Source of the DNA: Puccinellia tenuiflora
Lineage: Eukaryota > Streptophyta > Magnoliopsida > Poales > Poaceae
NCBI GenBank assembly: GCA_012064385.1
Contig: QRDG01002514.1
Span: 103,055 to 167,054, forward strand
Length of the DNA: 64,000 nt
Direction of reading: 5' to 3'
Both the position numbers and the translations under genes were made by a program. The notes beneath the pieces were generated by a model that did no database searches, was not told the DNA's origin, and saw nothing but the letters and a program-made list of their open reading frames with translations. Position 1 is the first letter of the stretch, and each line of letters starts with the position of its first letter. Positions 22,473-35,766 of this stretch are shown here, in pieces.

Positions 22473-25400
22473 CTAGTTGAATTTGGCGTGGCGTCACGCC
22501 ACGTCCTTGGTGAGTTTTTTTTATACAATATATATATTTGTTGTTCACCAAAATGTTGGCTAAATTGGAATGTTCAAACATGTTTTTATTTTGCTATGAG
22601 TAGGTAGCAGTTTTTTCGTGAGCATTCTTGATATATTTTGTAGAATATTTAAATATTTAGTGGTTTGAAATGTTCGAACATGTTTGTATTTCGACGTCAA
22701 CATTTAATTGAAATTAGAAAAATTCATTTGAATTTGATTCCACATTTGGGGAAAGTTTGCTCGTATGGTGTCGAAATATTGGCCAAACTGAAATGTTCAA
22801 ATATATTTGTATTTTGCTATAAGTGCATACCGTTTTTTTTTGTTTTAGCATTTTTTGATATATTTATGAAATATCATAGTTTTTTTTGCTATGAATAGGT
22901 AGCATTTTTTTGTCAGCATTTTTTATATATTTTGCAGAGTATGCAAAAAATTAGTAGTTTGAAATGTTCGAATATGTTTGTATTTCAGCGACAATATTAA
23001 ATTAAATTTAGAAAATATGTAATTGAATTACCTCCAAATGGTGACAAAAGTTGACTAATGCGAAAAAAAATCTCTAGCATAAATAGTTTGTATGTATTTT
23101 TCTGTTTGTTTCGATTTGTTGCTCGTATTTTTTTTCAAATGGATATATTTGGAGATGTTCATTTATAATTTGTTTGAATTCCAAAAATTGGTGAAAGTGG
23201 GAAGCTATTCGTTTTTTTGTTTTTTTTTTGTTTTTCAAACGCTCAGATTTGGAAGCCGTTGAAGATTTCGAAGTTTCCAAATTGTTTTCAAATATGTTTT
23301 TCATTTTGCTATGAGTAGGTAGCATTTTTTGTGAGCATTTATTTTTTATTTATTTTGTAGAATATGCAATCATTTAGTAGTTTGGAATGTTTGAATATGT
23401 TTGTATTTCGGGTTCAATATTCAATTGAAATTAGGAGAAATGCATTTGAATTACCTCTAAAAGGTGACAAAATTTGGGTATTCCATTTTTTCCCCTTTAG
23501 CATAACTTGTTTGTATGTAATCTCCTGATTGTTTTGATATATTACTCGTGTTTTCCACTGGATATATTCGGAGATATTGATTTTAAAAGTCGGTGAACGT
23601 GGGAAGCTGTTAGTCCGGTTTTTTCCGTTTTCCAAATGCTCAGATTTAGATAACGCTGGAAATTTGGAAGTTTTCAAATTTAAAATTTGATTATACGGCA
23701 TAAGTAGTAAACGCTTATTTTTTGTGTGTAAATGTTGTTATATTTGTCGTATTTGTGAGTACTGTGGTGGGAGAAATTCAAAATTTAAGGTATACACATT
23801 CGAAATTTGTGTAGTTTTGAATGTATCGAAATTAAAAAGGAGAAGTTTATGTTTATAAATTGTTTAAATTTCAAAGTTGTTGAAAGCTGTTCGCATGTGT
23901 TTTTTTCTCGTGTTTTTTTTAATGCTCAGATCTGGAAGGCATTGAAAATTTTAGAAATGTTCAAACTTGCATGCCGCGCATGTGTGTTAAATTTTGGTAA
24001 AATTTGACGGAATTTGTAGTGTGAAGTATTATCAGTTTTTTTGTCAGCATTTTTGATATATTTTGCAGAGTATGCAAATATTTAGTAGTTTGAAATGTTC
24101 GAACGTGTTTGTATTTAGCGACAATATTAAATTGAAATTAGAAAATATGCAATTGAATTACCTCCAAATGGTGGCAAAATTTGGATAATGCGAAAAAAAT
24201 TCTCTAGCATAAGTAGTTTGTACATATTTTTCTGGTTGTTTTGATATATTGTTCGTGTTTTTCCAAACGAATATATTCGGAAATGTTGACTTATAATTTG
24301 TTTGAATTTTGAAAATTGGTGAAAGTGGGAAGCTATTCGTTTTTATTTTTTCCGTTTTTCAAAATACTCAGATTTGGAAGCCGTTGAAAATTTCGAAGTT
24401 TCCAATTTTTTTTTCAAATATGTTTTTCATTTTGCTATGAATAGGTAGCATTTTTTGTGAGCATTTTTTTATTTATTTTGTAGAATACGCAAACATTTAG
24501 TAGTTTGAAATGTTCGAACATGTTTGTATTTCAGGGTTAATATTCAATTGAAATTAGGAGAAATGCAATTGAATTACCTCTAAATGGTGACAAAATTTGG
24601 GTATTCCTTTTTTTTTCCTTTAGCATAACTTGTTTGTATGTAATCCCCTGATTGTTTTGATATATTACTCGTGTTTTCCCCTGGATATATTCGGAGATAT
24701 TGAGTTATAATTTGTTTGAATTTCAAAAGTTGGTGAAAGTGGGAAGCTATTAGTACGCTTTTTCTGTTTTTCAAATGCTCAGATTTGAAAATTTTGAAGT
24801 TTTGAAACTTAAAATTTGATCGTACGGCATAAGTAGTAAACGCTTATTTTTTTGTGTGTAAATGTTGATATATTTGTCGTATTTGTGAGTACCGTGATGG
24901 GAGAAATTCAAATTTTAAGCTATACACATTCAAAATTTGTGTAGATTTGAATGTACCGAAAATTAAAAAGGAGAAATTTATGTTTACAAATTGTTTGAAT
25001 TTCAAAGTTGTTGAAAGTTGCTCGTATGTGAATTATTTTTCTCATGTTTTTTTAATGCTCAGATCTGGAAGGCATTACATTTTTTAGAAATGTTCAAACC
25101 TGCATGACGCGCATGTGTGGTAAAATTTGGTAAAATTTGCCGGAAATTGTAGTGTGAAGTATTATCAGCTGGTAATTAGCGTGGAGGAGACCGGATTTTT
25201 TTTTTTGAACTAACAGTGACTAATATTTTTAATTTTGTTTTTTTTTTCTGACAAAGTAGAAAATTATCTAGGTACTATTTTAACAAATTTTAAGTAAAGT
25301 TGACATTTTTTCTAGTTCATGTGGGATATTTGAAGGTATTTTTTAAGTTGTGGTTCACAAATTGTAGGAAAAAAAATTGTTTGCTAAAGAAACTACCACT

Positions 25401-25669
25401 GCAAAACTATGTTTTTTTATATGAGATGGGAAATATTGAATTTCGCAGATTGTAGTTAAAATTTTGGTCTCCGCAGGAAAATTACCTAAAAAATCACCGT
25501 TGGAGAACCACCTTTAAAAAATTTGTGTTGTAAATGTCTATGGGTTCGAGAAATCTAAGAATATGTAGCTCACATATTGCAGACAAACATTTGGAATATG
25601 TAATAGTTGTACAGTGCTCGATCGCTGAGGGGGTGAGAAAGTGACCGTCTTTCATATATAGTATAGTAG
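22473..25669 (-). mobile_element. Helitron B, non-autonomous, downstream of HSA32
   Basis: The 3' end (minus strand) is certain: hairpin at 22485-22503 with arms GGCGTGGCG and CACGCC, spacer, and CTAG at 22473-22476, followed by host T. This is nearly identical to Helitron A over the first 100 bp. The 5' end is inferred near 25669, where GACGGTCAC preceded by CTATACTATATATGAAA matches the 5' ends of A and D, but the initial TC is not clean because another element abuts. It lacks the GC-rich cargo of A, C and D and consists of T-rich repeats. Confidence 0.65.
22904..25168. repeat. Two-copy tandem repeat of about 1.13 kb in Helitron B
   Basis: Copy 1 spans about 22904-24032 and copy 2 about 24033-25168. 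Both begin TTTTTTGTCAGCATTTTT and end GTGTGAAGTATTATCAG. Matching landmarks include TAGGTAGCATTTTTTGTGAG (23315, 24442), CATAACTTGTTTGTATGTAA (23502, 24624) and GTAGTAAACGCTTATTTTT. Copies differ by scattered substitutions and small indels. Confidence 0.75.
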
Positions 25670-26489
25670 GCCAAATTTAATTTCAGTGCGTCGGCACGAC
25701 GCAACATTTTTTGAATATTTGTGTGAATTTTAATTTTAGGAAAATTTAAATTTATATGCGACGACGGTGGTGTTGTGGGAGAGTTCATATTTGGAAAATG
25801 TGAATATTTTAAAATTGTGCACATGCGGAGGACCGCTTTGGGTATTTTTTTATCCATATAGGTTGATTGTAGCTAAGTAATTAAGTATATATGCTGTGGA
25901 TTGTAGATATGAAGAAACTTGAACAAACTTTTTGGGGATCACCTCAGTTAGTCATGCAGCATTACAACAATGTGCCCCCTCGATCGTTATGTCGTGCCAC
26001 TAAGAAAAGCAAATGCACTATAGTGGAGGCAGGAGGGTAAATGAAATGACAATTCAACATGTGTATCAGTATACCATTGGAAAGTAAGCCAGAAATGTGG
26101 TTACATGAAAAAAAACAGAAACTAAATCCTCATCCTTTCTTCTATGGAATATCAGTATAACAACAGAAATTAAATTCTCTCTTTCGGGGACATTTTCCAT
26201 TAGCATAAGTGAAAAATAAAGTGTATCATAGCTTCGCACTCATATATATCTTTCAATCAATAGTTGATGTAGATTGATAGTGGTCTAGTACGGCGACTAC
26301 TGATACACACTTATCATTGTATGAGCAGTCTCAGCACCGGAAAACATGTGAGGTTAATATTTACTACTTGAAAGTAAACTATAAACCATTTGAGGTCATA
26401 TATGACAGGTGTGCTTTCTCAAATGATCTCCCTGATCTCTCATCCGTGATAATGACTTTGCATATACCCAGTTCGTTGAAAATGAATGA

Positions 26490-27325
26490 AGTGCAAAAAC
26501 AACATAGTATCTCTCATAGAGACAGTAGGCTTAACTAAGTCGTGCTGCGGCAGGATGTAAAAAACACCAGAGAAACATATTTCTGAAAACTTCCTAATTG
26601 ATGTAAGAAGGTTATATTAAAACAAACCTTTATTATTCTGAAGGCAATTGTGTGTGCTCATTGAGATGAAATGCAGTAGATCAATAAAACCAAACAAATT
26701 GTAATTGCTCTGAAGCTAATTATGTGTGTTGACAGGAATGAAATGAAGTAGACAAAGGGAGTGAAGCCAAATGTGGAAATGCATAGTATCTCTCGTAGAG
26801 ATAGTAGGCTTAATTAAGTCGGACTGCGGCAGGATGTGAAAAACAAAAGAGAAACATATTTATGAAAACCCTGTAGTTGATGTAAAAAGGTTATATTAGT
26901 TTTTGGTATATTTTTTTTATTTTTATGAATTATGGATCAGAAGTCATGCATTTTACAATTTTTGTCTTAGTTTTTGTCATTTAAATTATTTAAAGTTATT
27001 TAATTATGTATGGAAATGTGTTAGATGTAAAGATTTTTTTTTTGAAATTTAGGTATATTATATGTCATTTTTTGAATTACGGATTTGAAGATATGATTTT
27101 TACAATTTTCAGCATTTTTTTTTGGAAACCCGACAGGCGGGATCCACATGACAACTGGGCCCGTTATGTATGGAAATGTGTTGGGTGTAAAGATCGATTT
27201 TTTTTTGGAAATTTAGGTATATTATATGTCATTTTCTGAATTACGGATTTGAAGATATGAATTTTACAATTTTCAGCATTTTTTTAATGAAAACTGACAG
27301 GCGGTATCCACATGACAACTGGGCC
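26490..27325. repeat. Two sets of tandem repeats within Helitron C
   Basis: Set 1: about 130 bp starting CATAGTATCTCTC.TAGAGA and ending GATGTAA.AAGGTTATATTA, at about 26500-26625 and 26778-26900. Set 2: about 160 bp starting TGTATGGAAATGTGTT and ending CCACATGACAACTGGGCCCG, at about 27007-27163 and 27167-27328. Confidence 0.7.
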
Positions 27326-27668
27326 CGTGCTGACGTTAGCTGCTGGCGCCGCTCGCCTGCGGACGCGGCTGCGCTGCCGAGCTCGCGCTCGAGCAGCTGT
27401 GCGCGCACGGGGCTGGGCCGTGCGGATCTGCGCGAAGAGGTGAAGGGGAGCAGGTCGGGCGGGGCGATGGGCCATTTAGTCGCCGGAGTCGCCAGCGGCG
27501 GTGAAAACGACGGCGGCAGACAGCGGGCACGGCGAGGACGATTCCGGCGCTCGTACGGCGTTCCGGCACGCGTTCGCCCGCGAGGAGAGAGAGGACGCGA
27601 CGACGGAGTTCGCCGTGTGAGTCGATCTGAACGGGAAGACGCGTAGAGGCGGCGGCGCGTGTCGGCGG

Positions 27669-28927
27669 TGAAAGTTCCTAACCCCTATTAGTTTTGTGTG
27701 TTAGTTAACAACACTAATGATTATCTAATATGATGCTAAGTGCTGCAGGTTAATTGACATTTTTTGTACCCCTAGCATCATTCACCAAAAAGTGAAGAAA
27801 TTGCAAAGTTTCCATGTCGCAGGAAAATTCCAGGCCGGAGTTTCCGGGATGGCAGGCCGGAGTATCCGGCCCCTGGATTTTCCTGCCCTTCGCCAGCATG
27901 TGTGGTGCCTCTCTGGTGTCAGTCCGGAGTACCACCGGAGGGGGCCTGGAGTCTCCGGTCTTTTGAAGCGTCATCGACAAGACTCCGCCCGGGCGCGGAG
28001 TCTCCGCCCTGCACCGGAGTCTCCGGTCCCTCTGGCCAGAGTCTCCGGCCATCCACGAAGTGTGCACTGTGTGGTGCCTCCCTGGTGCCAGTCCGGAGGT
28101 TCCCCGGAAGGAGTCCGGAGTCTCCGGCACTACCCCGGAGTATCCGGCCTCTTAGGCTGGAGTCTCCGGCCCAAGTGGTTTCCAACGGTCAGAAATCGTG
28201 GAGGGGTATAAATATCCCTCCACCTACCTCAGGATAGCTAGCTCGTCCAGCATTTATGAACCCTAATATTTGAGAGCTCAAAATCACAATATCTCCCAAC
28301 TCCTCCGTCCAAACGCGTTGATCTTCGGAGGATTGAAGGAGAAGACCCGGATCTACATCTTCACCAAGCCGTTCTTCATTTCCCCCTCGTTCACTCAAGG
28401 ATTCTTGTTTCTAGGGTTAGCTTTGTGTTACCCTAGATTCTTGTGCTCATTTGTTATTGTATTTGTGACAGTGTTGTTGATTTGGGAGCCCCCAATTCAG
28501 TTGTGGGTGTGTGCCCCAAGAACCGTGTAAGGGCTCCGGATTCCGCCTTGAAGGACTCCGAATAATGGAAGGTGAACCAAGCCTTTGTGGCAAAGTTCAT
28601 CGGAGAATAGGGTGAGGCCTTTGTGGCGTTGAGTAGGCCTTTGTGGCGAGCTCACACCCCTCCAACGAGACGTACTCCCTTAACAAGGAGGAACTCGGGA
28701 ATACATCCTTGTCTCAGCGTGCTTCCCTTCGGTTACCTCTTTCCATCTATCTTGTTCTTGTGCTACTTGTTTAATCGTAATTGCCATCTTGTCATATAGG
28801 TAAATTCATCATAGATGCATGTCTAGATAATTTACCGTTTTGTTAAAGCCTAAAATTGAAAAAGATTTAAAATTTGGTGTAGCACCTATTCACCCCCCCC
28901 CCTCTAGGTGCCCATACGATCCATTCA
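27669..28927 (+). repeat. 5' LTR of the copia element
   Basis: It contains a series of CCGGAGTCTCCGG-type near-palindromes (about 27835-28165) followed by GGGGTATAAATA-like promoter sequence at about 28203. Compared with the 3' LTR it lacks about 40 bp between two GGAGTCTCCGG units near 27955. Length 1,259 bp. Confidence 0.9.
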
Positions 28928-28929
28928 AT

Positions 28930-28941
28930 TGGTATCAGAGC
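28930..28941 (+). other. Primer-binding site (initiator tRNA-Met)
   Basis: TGGTATCAGAGC begins two bases after the 5' LTR. It is the usual minus-strand primer site of plant copia elements and can be mistaken for a tRNA remnant. Confidence 0.9.
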
Positions 28942-28978
28942 CTTGGCTCTTAAGTTAGGTTTAACCGCCTAAGAGAGT

Positions 28979-31486
28979 ATGGGTGACGGTGATGGTGTGA
29001 CGGGTGGTAGCACCCCTCCGGTGACCATGGATGATCTCAAGAGTTTGGAAACAAGCTTGAAATCATCCATGGACACTCAAATGGGGGAGTTGCGTGCTAT
29101 GATGAAGGAACTCATGAAGGCTAACATGCCACCCGCTACATCATCCCTAGAGGCTAATGCTTCCGCCGCACAAATTGGGGAGGGCGAACAACTCACAAAT
29201 GAATCCCCTCCTAAAATTGATGGTGGGAGACCAAAGTACAATGAGGTTCCTTTCGTGTACTCGGCCGACCTCCCTATGCCACATTATCATATAAACAATA
29301 GGGGTGATCCACCTAAGTTTAATCCATCTTGTTTTACTAATTGGCAATTTATGATGAAATCTCATGTCAAGGGCTCTTCTAGTGAACTATAGAGAATCAT
29401 TGAAGTTGGGTTCAAGGCCGTCGATCCAAACAACATGACAAGAAGAGAAGCCGTGGATTCTCAACTCAATGACTTGGCTCTCAACATCATTCACACCGCC
29501 GTGGGAGAAAAGCACATGTCTCTCATCGAGCTTGCCACCACCGCCAAAGAAGCGTGGGATATTCTCACTAAAGAGTTTGTTGGTAATGAGAGCATGCAAA
29601 GGAATAGGTTTGAAGCTTTGACCAACCAAGCCGAGGACTTTTTCATGATAGAAGGTGAAGACCATGAAGAAATGTATCGAAGGCTCAAGACCCTTGCCAC
29701 TCAATTTCGAGCCCTTGGTGCAACCTATGTGGATGATGATTGGATAAAGAGGAAGTATGTGAGTGCCCTTTGGCCGTTTGAATCTACCGACTTGAAGAGT
29801 CTCCAAGGAAGACACAACTATCACCTCATGTCATCTAATGAGGTCATGTAAGAGATGGCGGCATACAAGGTGGCCGCTAAGATCGCCGAAGATGCTCGAG
29901 CCCGATCCATTGGAATGCATAGAGGATCTTCACTTGCTTTGAAGGCTAAGGTTGTGGTACAAGACAATGATGATGAGACTCAAGAAGATGTGTCACATTG
30001 GGATCCCAAAGAGCTTGAAGACACTCTCAAGGATTACTCGGCTCTCACCTCCAAAGTCTTTTGGAAGAGCCCGTCCAAGGCAAGGGATTTTGTCAACAAG
30101 ACCGTTGGAAGGAAGGAGGGTGGAAAAAGGGTTCGTTCTTGCTACAATTGTCAAGACAAATATCACTTTGTGACCGATTGTCTGTTTGAGAATAGAGAAC
30201 ACCATGGAGGGAAGCTTGTTCGAAAGGACAAGTCTAAGGACGCCCATAGGAAACCTTTCTTCAAGAAGAATGCTATCAACAAGAAGCCTCCAAGGATTGT
30301 GTTGCTTGCTCAAGAAGAGTACTCATCCGGAGAAGAAGAAGAAGAACCCAAAAATGAAGTAGCCGCCATTGCTATTGCTTCTTCATCATCTCCTTCCCTA
30401 TTTGAATCCCCCAATGAGAATGTCTCCAACTCCTCCGCAAGATGCTTCATGGCCAAGACTACCAAGGTATCACCTCCCTCATCTCCTAAGGCTATAAGTT
30501 CTATGGATGATGCTAGTAGTCTTAAAATCAAAGAGGAGATTGTTGCTTTCGATCATTTTATCACTAACATGCAAGGTAAAACAAAGAAGCATGTTGAGGC
30601 TCTTATGAGTCAATATGGTGAAGCTCAAGAAATGCTTGAGATCAAGGGTAAGATTGAAAGAGAGGATGCTATGGAAATTGCATCTTTAAAAGACAATCTA
30701 GAAGAAGAACATGAGCTTAGAGTTTCTTTAGAGCAACAACTTGAATCTATAGAAGAATCTAATGATGTTATTGTTGTTAAACTCATTAAAGAACGGGACC
30801 ATGCAATTGCTAAATACAAAGCATGTAAGAAAGAAAAGGTCGAGCTTGGTGTTGGTCATTCTAGACTAACCGAGGAGCTAGAGAAGCTCTCCAAGGCCTA
30901 CAAAGCTTTGGAGAGTGAGCACTCTACCCTCACCAAGTCGTATGAACAACTTCAAGCTCAACCGCCTAACAATGATATGCCTAGTTCCTCCACTTATATT
31001 ACTTGTGATTATGCAAATATCATTGAGGAAAATGCTAGGTTGAAGATCAATCTTGCTAAGGACATATCCCTAGGTAAGAAACCTTTTGTCACTTCACAAA
31101 AGGGGAGAGTTGGTCTTCGGTTTGTGGAGGAAGAAAAGGAGAAGGAAAGCTTCATGAAGGATGCTAGAACTCCTCAAACAAAGAAGACCCCACAAGCTAA
31201 GAAGGCCAACATTCCTAGTGCTCCTCAAGCAAAGAGGATCCCTCGAGCAAAGAAGAAGGTCAACATTGCTAATGGTGGTGCCACAAGGGGCAAAACCATC
31301 AGTGATGACTTTGCGGGAAAGACTAACCCTCACTACATTATCTTTGTTGATTATTATGGGGATGTCTATGTTAGGTTTGTTGGTCCTAGAAATGTACCCA
31401 TTGCTCGTTCTATTTGGGTCCCTAAGACCCTTGTTGCTAATAAAAGAGGACCCATTGAAACATGGGGACCTAAATCCAAGCAATGA
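28979..31486 (+). pseudogene. Copia gag, with two in-frame stop codons
   Basis: One frame runs from ATG 28979 to TGA 31484-31486, broken by TAG at 29390-29392 and TAA at 29849-29851. The first part has the capsid-type region (FVYSADLPMPHYHINNRGDP, then a UBN2-like block with REAVDSQLNDLALN and AKEAWDILTKEF). A CX2CX4HX4C zinc knuckle, CYNCQDKYHFVTDC, lies near 30143. A long coiled-coil follows (about 30520-30960). The tail is Lys-rich. Both stops can be explained by single transitions (a Trp or Gln codon in relatives, from general knowledge). The protein would package the RNA in virus-like particles. Confidence 0.8.
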
Positions 31487-31496
31487 TTTCTTGTAG

Positions 31497-34400
31497 GACT
31501 ATGCTTCCGGTGGGTCAAAATGGGTGCTTGATAGTGGATGCACAAAACATATGACCGGAAGCAAGGAGTTGATGACGGAGTTGAGATCAAATCTAAATCA
31601 TGCAACCGTCACTTATGGAGATCGATCAAAATCCGAGGTATTGGGCTTTGGCAAGGTGGTAGTCGCTAAGGATATCACCTTAGCGAATGTCATGCTTGTC
31701 AAAGACCTTGGTTTTAATTTACTTTCCGTTCATGCACTTAATGAGATGGGTTATGCCGTCTTCTTTGATATTGATGTTGTGGTAATCTTGTGGAGCAAGA
31801 CTCTAAAGGTCGCTTTCGTTGGGTACGTCGAGGATGATTTGTTTGTGGTTGACTTTTTGAGGGAAACCACTTCAAATTCGATGTGCCTATTCGGAAAGGC
31901 CGACAAGGGTTGGTTGTGGCATCGCCGCCTAGCCCATGTCAATATGAGAACTTTGCAAAGTCTCCACAAGGGTGGCCACATTCTTGGACTAAAAGAAGAT
32001 GTCTCTTTTGCCAAAGATCGTGTTTGTAGGGCTTGTGTTGAAGGAAAGATGCATGATTCTCCCCATCCGTCCAAGACTATTATTTCATCCAAGAGGATCT
32101 TGGAGCTCCTCAATGTGGATCTTTTTGGTGCCGTTCCCGAAGCTAGTATTGGTGGGAAGAAGTATTGCTTGGTGATTGTTGATGATTATTCAAGATTTAC
32201 TTGGGTTTATTTCTTCAAGTCGAAGAGTGAGACCCAACAAACCTTCATCGACCATTGAAATGCAACGTCAACACAATGTCCCCATATTGGCAATTAGAAG
32301 TGATAATGGATTCGAGTTCAAAAACTACACCCTCAATGAGTTTCTTAGTGAAGAGGGCATTCGTCATCAATATTCCGCAACCTATACCCCTCAACAAAAT
32401 GGTGTAGCCGAGAGGAAGAACCGGACTCTTATGGATATAGCAAGGTCCATGTTAGCGGAGTTTAAGACTCCGTTGACCTTTTGGGCGGAGGCTATTTCTA
32501 CGGCTTGTCACTCCTCCAACCGGCTCTACTTCCGCAAAGGGTTGAACAAGACTCCTTATGAGATCCTCACCGGCAACAAACCTAACATCTCCTACTTCTG
32601 TGTCTTCGGTTGTAAGTGTTTCTATTTGATCAAAGGTTGTCGCTTAACTAAATTCGAGTCTAAATCTCTAGAGGGTATATTTGTTGGTTACGGTGCCGAA
32701 TCCCACACTTATAGGATCTATGATAAAGCCACACGGCGTATCATAGAATCTTGTAGTGTGGTGTTCGAGGAAAATAACGGCTCCCAAGTGGCGCAATTCC
32801 ATGTTTCCGATGAAGATGATGAAATTCCTCAAGAAGCCATAAGAAGAATGGGTGTGAGATTTTTCCGCCCTATTGAGAAACCCCTTGTGGTGGATCGAGA
32901 AGGACAATGCTCTACTCAAGTGGAGCCTTCATCTTCATCAGAATTGCAAGCAACTGCTACTGGAGTCACTGCTGCACCTAATCATATTCCAGCTCAAGAC
33001 CCTCAACAACAACTTCTTCTGCCTTCTGTCGCCAGGCCGGAGACTCCGGCCATCTTGACCGGAGAATTCGGGGGGCCGGAGTTTCCAGTGCCACAGGCCG
33101 GAGACTCCGGTCTACATCCTGCAGAAGAAAGTTCAGCTCAAGATCTTGGCCCTTCCACCTCTTCCAACAATGCTGATATGTTTTCAGGGGATCAAGGACA
33201 GCTTACCGGTCAAGGCGGGGACTCAAATGATCAAGATGATCAAGTGATACCTCCAAGATGCAATGAGGATATCGAAACCCGTCGTCGAGCTAGAGTTGAA
33301 AGAACCATGGCACGTCGTGAACATTTCCTTGAGAAGGTGATTGGTGATGTGAGAGGCAAAGTGTCCACCCGAAGGCAATTGGCGAACTTTAGTGACCATC
33401 AAGCTCACATTGCCATGTTTGAACCGAAGAAAGTGGCCGAAGCTCTTGAAGATCCGGATTGGTTGCTAGCTATGCATGAAGAACTCAACAATTTCGAGCG
33501 CAACAAGGTTTGGAAGCTAGTTGATAAGCCTAAAGAGTGCCGCAATGTTATTGGCACTAAGTGGATTTTCAAGAACAAGCAAGATGAGCATGGCATGGTT
33601 GTGAGGAACAAGGCTAGATTGGTGGCTCAAGGGTACTCTCAAGTTGAAGGCATTGATTTTGGAGAGACCTATGATCCCGTGGCTCGCCTTGAGTCCATCC
33701 GTATCCTCCTTGCTTATGTATCCCGTTATAACTTTAAATTACAACAAATGGATGTCAAAAGTGCCTTTCTTAATGGTCCCTTAAAGGAGTTGGTGTTCGT
33801 TAAGCAACCCCCGGGGTTCGAGGACCCCAACTTCCCTAACCATGTCTACAAGCTTGATAAGGCGCTCTATGGACTTAAACAAGCACCACGTGCGTGGTAT
33901 GAGCACCTTAGAGAGTTATTGTTAGACCGTGGATTTGAAGTTGGGCAAATCGATCCTACTCTTTTTACTAAGAGGGTTAAAGGAGAGCTTTTCGTATGCC
34001 AACTATATGTTGATGATATTATATTTGGCTCGTCTAACAAAGCTTTTAATGATTTTCAAAGCTTATGACTGATAGGTTTGAGATGTCTATGATGGGCGAG
34101 TTGAAGTTCTTCCTTGGTTTTGAGATCAAGCAATTGAGAGGAGGGACTTTCATTAGCCAAGCAAAATATATTCAAGACATGCTCAAGCGGTTTAATATGG
34201 CCGATGCTAAGGAGAAGAAGACACCTATGGATACCAAATGCCATCTACAACTTAACCCAAAGGGTATAGATGTGGATCAAAAGCTTTACCGCTCCATGAT
34301 AGGTTCTTTGCTTTACCTTTGTGCATCTAGATCCTATATTGTGTTGAGTGTAGGTGTGTGTGCAAGGTATCAAGCGGCTCCTAAGGAAAGCCACATGTTG

Positions 34401-34955
34401 GCGGTCAAGAGAATCCTACGATATTTAGTTCATACCCCAAGGTTTGGTTTGTGGTACCCAAGGGATTCCTCTTTCACTCTTCGTGGGTTCACGGATTCGG
34501 ATTGGGCCGGTGATCAAGATGATAGGAAATCAACTTCCGGGGCTTGCCAATTCCTTGGTAGGTCCTTGGTGAGTTGGTATTCTAAGAAGCAAAATTGTAT
34601 TTCTCTCTCCACCGCCGAATCCGAGTATGTGGCCGCCGCTAGTGCATGCACTCAATTGTTATGGATGAGGCAAACTTTAAAGGAATACGGTGTAAATTGT
34701 GACAAAGTGCCTCTTTTGTGTGACAATGAGAGTGCTATCAAGATCGCCTACAACCCGGTACAACACTCAAGGACCAAGCATATTGAGATTCGTCATCATT
34801 TCATTCGAGATCATGTTGCCCGTGGAGACATTGAGCTAGCCTATGTGCCAACCAAGGACCAACTTGCGGATATTTTCACGAAGCCACTTGATGAAGCAAG
34901 ATTCACTTATTTGAGGAATGAGCTAAATATCATGGATTCGAGGAGCTTGGCTTGA
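31497..34955 (+). pseudogene. Copia pol: protease, integrase, reverse transcriptase, RNase H, frameshifted
   Basis: The protease motif is WVLDSGCTKHMTG (31515-31553). The integrase zinc region is HRRLAHVN...CRACVEGK, and the catalytic core acids sit in NVDLFG, SDNGFEF and NGVAERKN. RT shows KARLVAQGYSQ, MDVKSAFLNG and the YVDD box (34009-34020). RNase H has FTDSDWAGD, STAESEYVA and DNESA. The reading frame changes near 32255, inside the integrase core between the first and second catalytic acids, and again near 34060 between RT and RNase H, so no full polyprotein can be made. Pol is in a different frame from gag. Confidence 0.85.
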
Positions 34956-35766
34956 CCATCTTGCATACACACCTATAGCTTCAACCTCTATCTTTGTGTA
35001 GGTGTGGGCATGAATTTAGGGGGAGTGTTGTCCTAATAAATTGGGCTCTCCCTCCCCCCAATATGCCTATAGCAAAAATTTATTTATCTCTATTTTCATT
35101 TCATGAATTGTGAGCTTAAATGACGAGTATTGGTTATGGACCCAAGATATATCTTCGCGGTGCCATGCCATAAACTCATACATGGTGGCCTAGGCCACCG
35201 ACCTCTTCATTTGTGAAGAGTTGGTTCTTTTGGGATTTTATTGGATTTTATTTGCAAATCTTTTGTTCTTATGGGAAACTCACTCAATCTTGGCTTTTAT
35301 TGTTTTGGCTTTTGCAAGTTGAGTGTGAAGTACCATCCCAGTTTGTGATGTCTATCCCAAGCCTCTCCTTGCCCCAAAACTTGCTCCTCTTGCCTCATGC
35401 ATGTCCCACACTTAAATCTGGCTTTTCTGTGCTGTGGGGGCCGGAGACTCCGGTGTGCCACACCGGATACTCCGGTCTGGACAGAGTATCCGCCCTAAGC
35501 CACGGAGACTCCGGAACACCGGAGACTCCGGCTGCTTAGACCGGATACTCCGGCCTCGGTGTTTTCCAGGGGATCCAAAAGGGGAGTCAGGGTGGGGGGT
35601 TGATTCACAACTCCCTCACCACCCCCGACTCTATCTCTCCCCTGCCGCCGCCCCTGCCTAAAGAAGCTCACCCGGCCGCTCCCCTCCGCCGGAATCTGCC
35701 GTCCAGCCGGCCTCCCCTTCTCTCCAACGTTGGGGAACCTCCTCCCCATCATTGGTGACCTCCACC

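Noticed and set aside
27835..28165. Regularly spaced palindromic repeats resembling a CRISPR array
   Set aside because: Spacing is irregular, units vary, and the sequence is an LTR of a plant copia element with known borders.
27750..28237. ORFs with repeated GVSG/ESPA or GDSG residues in the LTRs
   Set aside because: They are translations of the CCGGAGTCTCCGG repeats on both strands, not proteins.
28928..28945. tRNA-like sequence TGGTATCAGAGCC
   Set aside because: Only the 12-base primer-binding site is present; no tRNA fold.
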